Assembly (NCBI RefSeq): GCF_002159945.1 | Contig: NZ_NFJQ01000013.1 | Span: 1 to 64,000, forward strand | Direction: 5' to 3' | Source of the DNA: Cloacibacillus sp. An23 | GTDB taxonomy: Bacteria; Synergistota; Synergistia; Synergistales; Synergistaceae | DNA: 64,000 nt | In this document: positions 62,113-64,000 of the stretch, piece after piece | Layout: every line of letters begins with the position of its first letter | Numbering within the stretch: the stretch's first letter is position 1 | Notes under the pieces: model-generated | Told to the model about the DNA's origin: nothing | The model's database searches: none | Seen by the model: the letters and a program-made list of their open reading frames with translations, nothing else | Made by a program: the position numbers and the translations under genes

Positions 62113-64000
62113 ATGCATGACGCGTCAGGCAAAGCGCTTGAACTGAGGCTTGAGTTCCCGAACGGGCTGCCGGAGATGCCGGAGTTCGAACCGGGTATAA
62201 GAAGGGCTCCGAACAGGGGCCAGGTGCTCAACGACAAGGAAGTCGTGCTTGCGCTCAAGAACGCGCTGCGCTATATCCCGGTCGAGTACCACAAGGAGCT
62301 GGCTCCCGAGTTCCTCAAGGAATATCAGGAGCACGGACGCATCTACGGCTACCGCTTCCGCCCGAAAGGAAAGCTCTACGGCAAGCCTATAGACGAATAC
62401 AAAGGGAAGTGCATCGAAGGCAAGGCCATCCAGGTAATGATAGACAATAACCTCGACTTCGACGTGGCGCTCTATCCATACGAGCTCGTCACTTATGGCG
62501 AGACGGGGCAGGTTTGCCAGAACTGGATGCAGTACCTCCTTATAAAGAAATATCTTGAGATAGTCACCGAGGACCAGACGCTCGTCGTGCAGTCGGGACA
62601 TCCGCTCGGGCTGTTCCGCTCGCATCCCTCCGCGCCGCGCGTCATTCTCACGAACGGCCTTATGGTCGGTCTCTTCGACGACCCGGAGAACTTCCGCCGC
62701 GCGACCGCGCTCGGCGTAGCCAACTACGGACAGATGACCGCCGGCGGCTGGATGTACATAGGGCCGCAGGGGATAGTCCACGGAACGTACAACACGCTGC
62801 TCAACGCCGGGCGCAAGAAGTTCCACCTCGCAGAAGGCAAGGGGTTGGCGGGACATCTCTTTATTTCGTCGGGATTGGGCGGAATGAGCGGAGCGCAGCC
62901 GAAAGCCGCTGAGATAGCCGGGGCCGCCGCGATAATCGCCGAGGTAGACCCGTCGCGCATCGAAACGCGCCACAGCCAGGGCTGGGTCAGCAAAAGGACG
63001 AAAGACCTCGCCGAAGCCTTCAAGTGGGCGGAGGAAGCGATGGCCGAGGGCAAGCCGCTCTCCATAGCCTACGAGGGCAACATTGTAGACCTTCTCCAGT
63101 ACGCTCTCGACAACGATAAAAAGGTCGAGCTTCTCTCCGACCAGACATCCTGCCACGCCGTCTACGACGGAGGCTACTGCCCGCAGGGAATCAGCTTTGA
63201 GGAAAGAACGCGCCTTCTCGCCGAGGATCACGACGAATTCGTCCGCCTCGTAGACAAGACGCTCAAAAAGCACTACGAGCTCATCAAGGCCCTCGTCGCC
63301 AAAGGAGCCTACTTCTTTGACTACGGCAACGCCTTCATGCGCGCCGTCTTCGATTCCGGCGTGAAGGAAATCGCAAAGAACGGCGAAAACACCTTCGAAG
63401 GCTTCATCTTCCCCTCCTATGTCGAGGACATCATGGGGCCGCTCCTCTTCGACTACGGCTACGGCCCGTTCCGTTGGTGCTGCCTCTCGCGCAATCCAGA
63501 GGATCTCATCAAGACCGACCACGCCGCGATGGAATGCATCGACAAAGACCGCCGCTTCCAGGACCACGACAACTGGGTTTGGATCCGCGACGCGGAAAAG
63601 AACAAGCTCGTCGTCGGTACGCAGTGCCGCATCCTTTACCAGGACGAGGAAGGCCGTATGAAGATAGCTCTCAAGTTCAACGAAATGGTCCGCAACGGCG
63701 AAATCGGCCCCGTCATGCTCGGACGCGACCACCACGACGTATCCGGCACGGACTCGCCTTTCCGCGAGACTTCGAACATCTACGACGGAAGCAACGTCAT
63801 GGCTGAAATGGCTATTCACTGCTTCGCCGGGAACTGCGCCCGCGGCATGAGCATGGTAGCTCTCCACAACGGCGGCGGAGTCGGAACCGGCAAAGCAATC
63901 AACGGAGGCTTCGGGCTTGTGCTCGACGGAAGCGAAAGAGTGGACAGGATAATCCTCGAGTCCATGAGCTGGGACGTCATGAGCGGAGTCGCGAGACGCG
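62113..64000 (+). CDS. hutU: Urocanate hydratase, large form (3' end outside window)
   Basis: The frame is open from the ATG at 62113 (GGAGG 9 bases earlier) to the last base, about 629 codons, with no stop. Landmarks: TGQVCQNWMQYLLIK near residue 135, GANYGQMTAGGWMYIGPQGIVHGT-type NAD site near residue 200-225, SCHAVYDGGYCPQG near residue 345, and CFAGNCARGMSMVALHNGGGVGTG near residue 575. It hydrates urocanate to imidazolone propionate with NAD+ as cofactor. The length exceeds the about 550-residue E. coli/Pseudomonas type and fits the about 670-residue group of anaerobes. It is divergent from hutH. Confidence 0.95.
   Translation, partial: MHDASGKALELRLEFPNGLPEMPEFEPGIRRAPNRGQVLNDKEVVLALKNALRYIPVEYHKELAPEFLKEYQEHGRIYGYRFRPKGKLYGKPIDEYKGKCIEGKAIQVMIDNNLDFDVALYPYELVTYGETGQVCQNWMQYLLIKKYLEIVTEDQTLVVQSGHPLGLFRSHPSAPRVILTNGLMVGLFDDPENFRRATALGVANYGQMTAGGWMYIGPQGIVHGTYNTLLNAGRKKFHLAEGKGLAGHLFISSGLGGMSGAQPKAAEIAGAAAIIAEVDPSRIETRHSQGWVSKRTKDLAEAFKWAEEAMAEGKPLSIAYEGNIVDLLQYALDNDKKVELLSDQTSCHAVYDGGYCPQGISFEERTRLLAEDHDEFVRLVDKTLKKHYELIKALVAKGAYFFDYGNAFMRAVFDSGVKEIAKNGENTFEGFIFPSYVEDIMGPLLFDYGYGPFRWCCLSRNPEDLIKTDHAAMECIDKDRRFQDHDNWVWIRDAEKNKLVVGTQCRILYQDEEGRMKIALKFNEMVRNGEIGPVMLGRDHHDVSGTDSPFRETSNIYDGSNVMAEMAIHCFAGNCARGMSMVALHNGGGVGTGKAINGGFGLVLDGSERVDRIILESMSWDVMSGVARR

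Noticed and set aside
62125-63867. 580-codon - strand open frame opposite hutU
   Set aside because: hutU on the + strand has all family motifs; the antisense frame is a GC-rich shadow.

Overview
The window reads as chromosomal DNA of a diderm, amino-acid-fermenting anaerobe. A member of the Synergistota (Cloacibacillus/Synergistes-like) fits best, but that is inference from gene content and not a database match. The supporting content is an OmpH/Skp periplasmic chaperone, an O-antigen-type surface polysaccharide locus, histidine and 5-oxoproline catabolic operons, an NfnAB-type transhydrogenase, a type III glutamine synthetase and several Na+-coupled transporters. Most of the window is GC-rich. 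Positions 1-2540 and about 7035-8520 are visibly AT-rich.

Layout. 1-11.7 kb is a surface polysaccharide locus. AT-rich glycosyltransferases and a Wzy-like polymerase on the + strand meet, tail to tail with a 27-bp overlap, a long - strand unit: rmlB-rmlA-rmlC-rmlD, a CDP-glycerol glycerophosphotransferase, a decayed second copy of that family, a glycerol-1-phosphate dehydrogenase-like enzyme, a nucleotidyltransferase, a HAD phosphatase and a Wzx-like flippase. The predicted product is a rhamnose- and glycerol-phosphate-containing polymer. The GC break inside the 3' part of rmlD looks like a cassette-exchange junction. 11.9-31 kb is housekeeping and redox: a LMW phosphatase, an MBL hydrolase, a DUF45 peptidase, YgiQ, OmpH, AhpC, GlnN, flavodoxin-type proteins, an NSS transporter, a ferritin-CCC1 fusion, the NfnAB pair and Pgi. 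30.9-32.5 kb is a poorly understood structured or accessory patch.

32.7-43.1 kb is the most interesting segment. A tiny membrane protein, an SSS symporter, a histidine kinase, an NtrC-type activator and a diverged sigma-54 (RpoN) form one overlapping operon. Directly downstream lies a candidate -24/-12 promoter in front of a YcsG-like transporter and pxpB-pxpC-pxpA-ycsI, the 5-oxoprolinase cluster. It looks like a self-contained sigma-54 regulon for 5-oxoproline/D-glutamate use, with its own sigma factor and a transporter-linked sensor.

43-57 kb holds a DMT transporter, an SDR/YciI/YjiH cluster, nadE, yebC-ruvCAB-DUF2905-SpoIID-queA, a LysR regulator, a secreted alpha/beta hydrolase, a flavodoxin and a class IV aminotransferase. 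57.9 kb to the end is the histidine degradation locus: hutI-ftcD, hutH and, divergently, a large-form hutU cut by the window edge. Together with pxp, glnN and nfnAB it places glutamate at the centre of metabolism. I saw no tRNA, rRNA, CRISPR array or intact insertion sequence.
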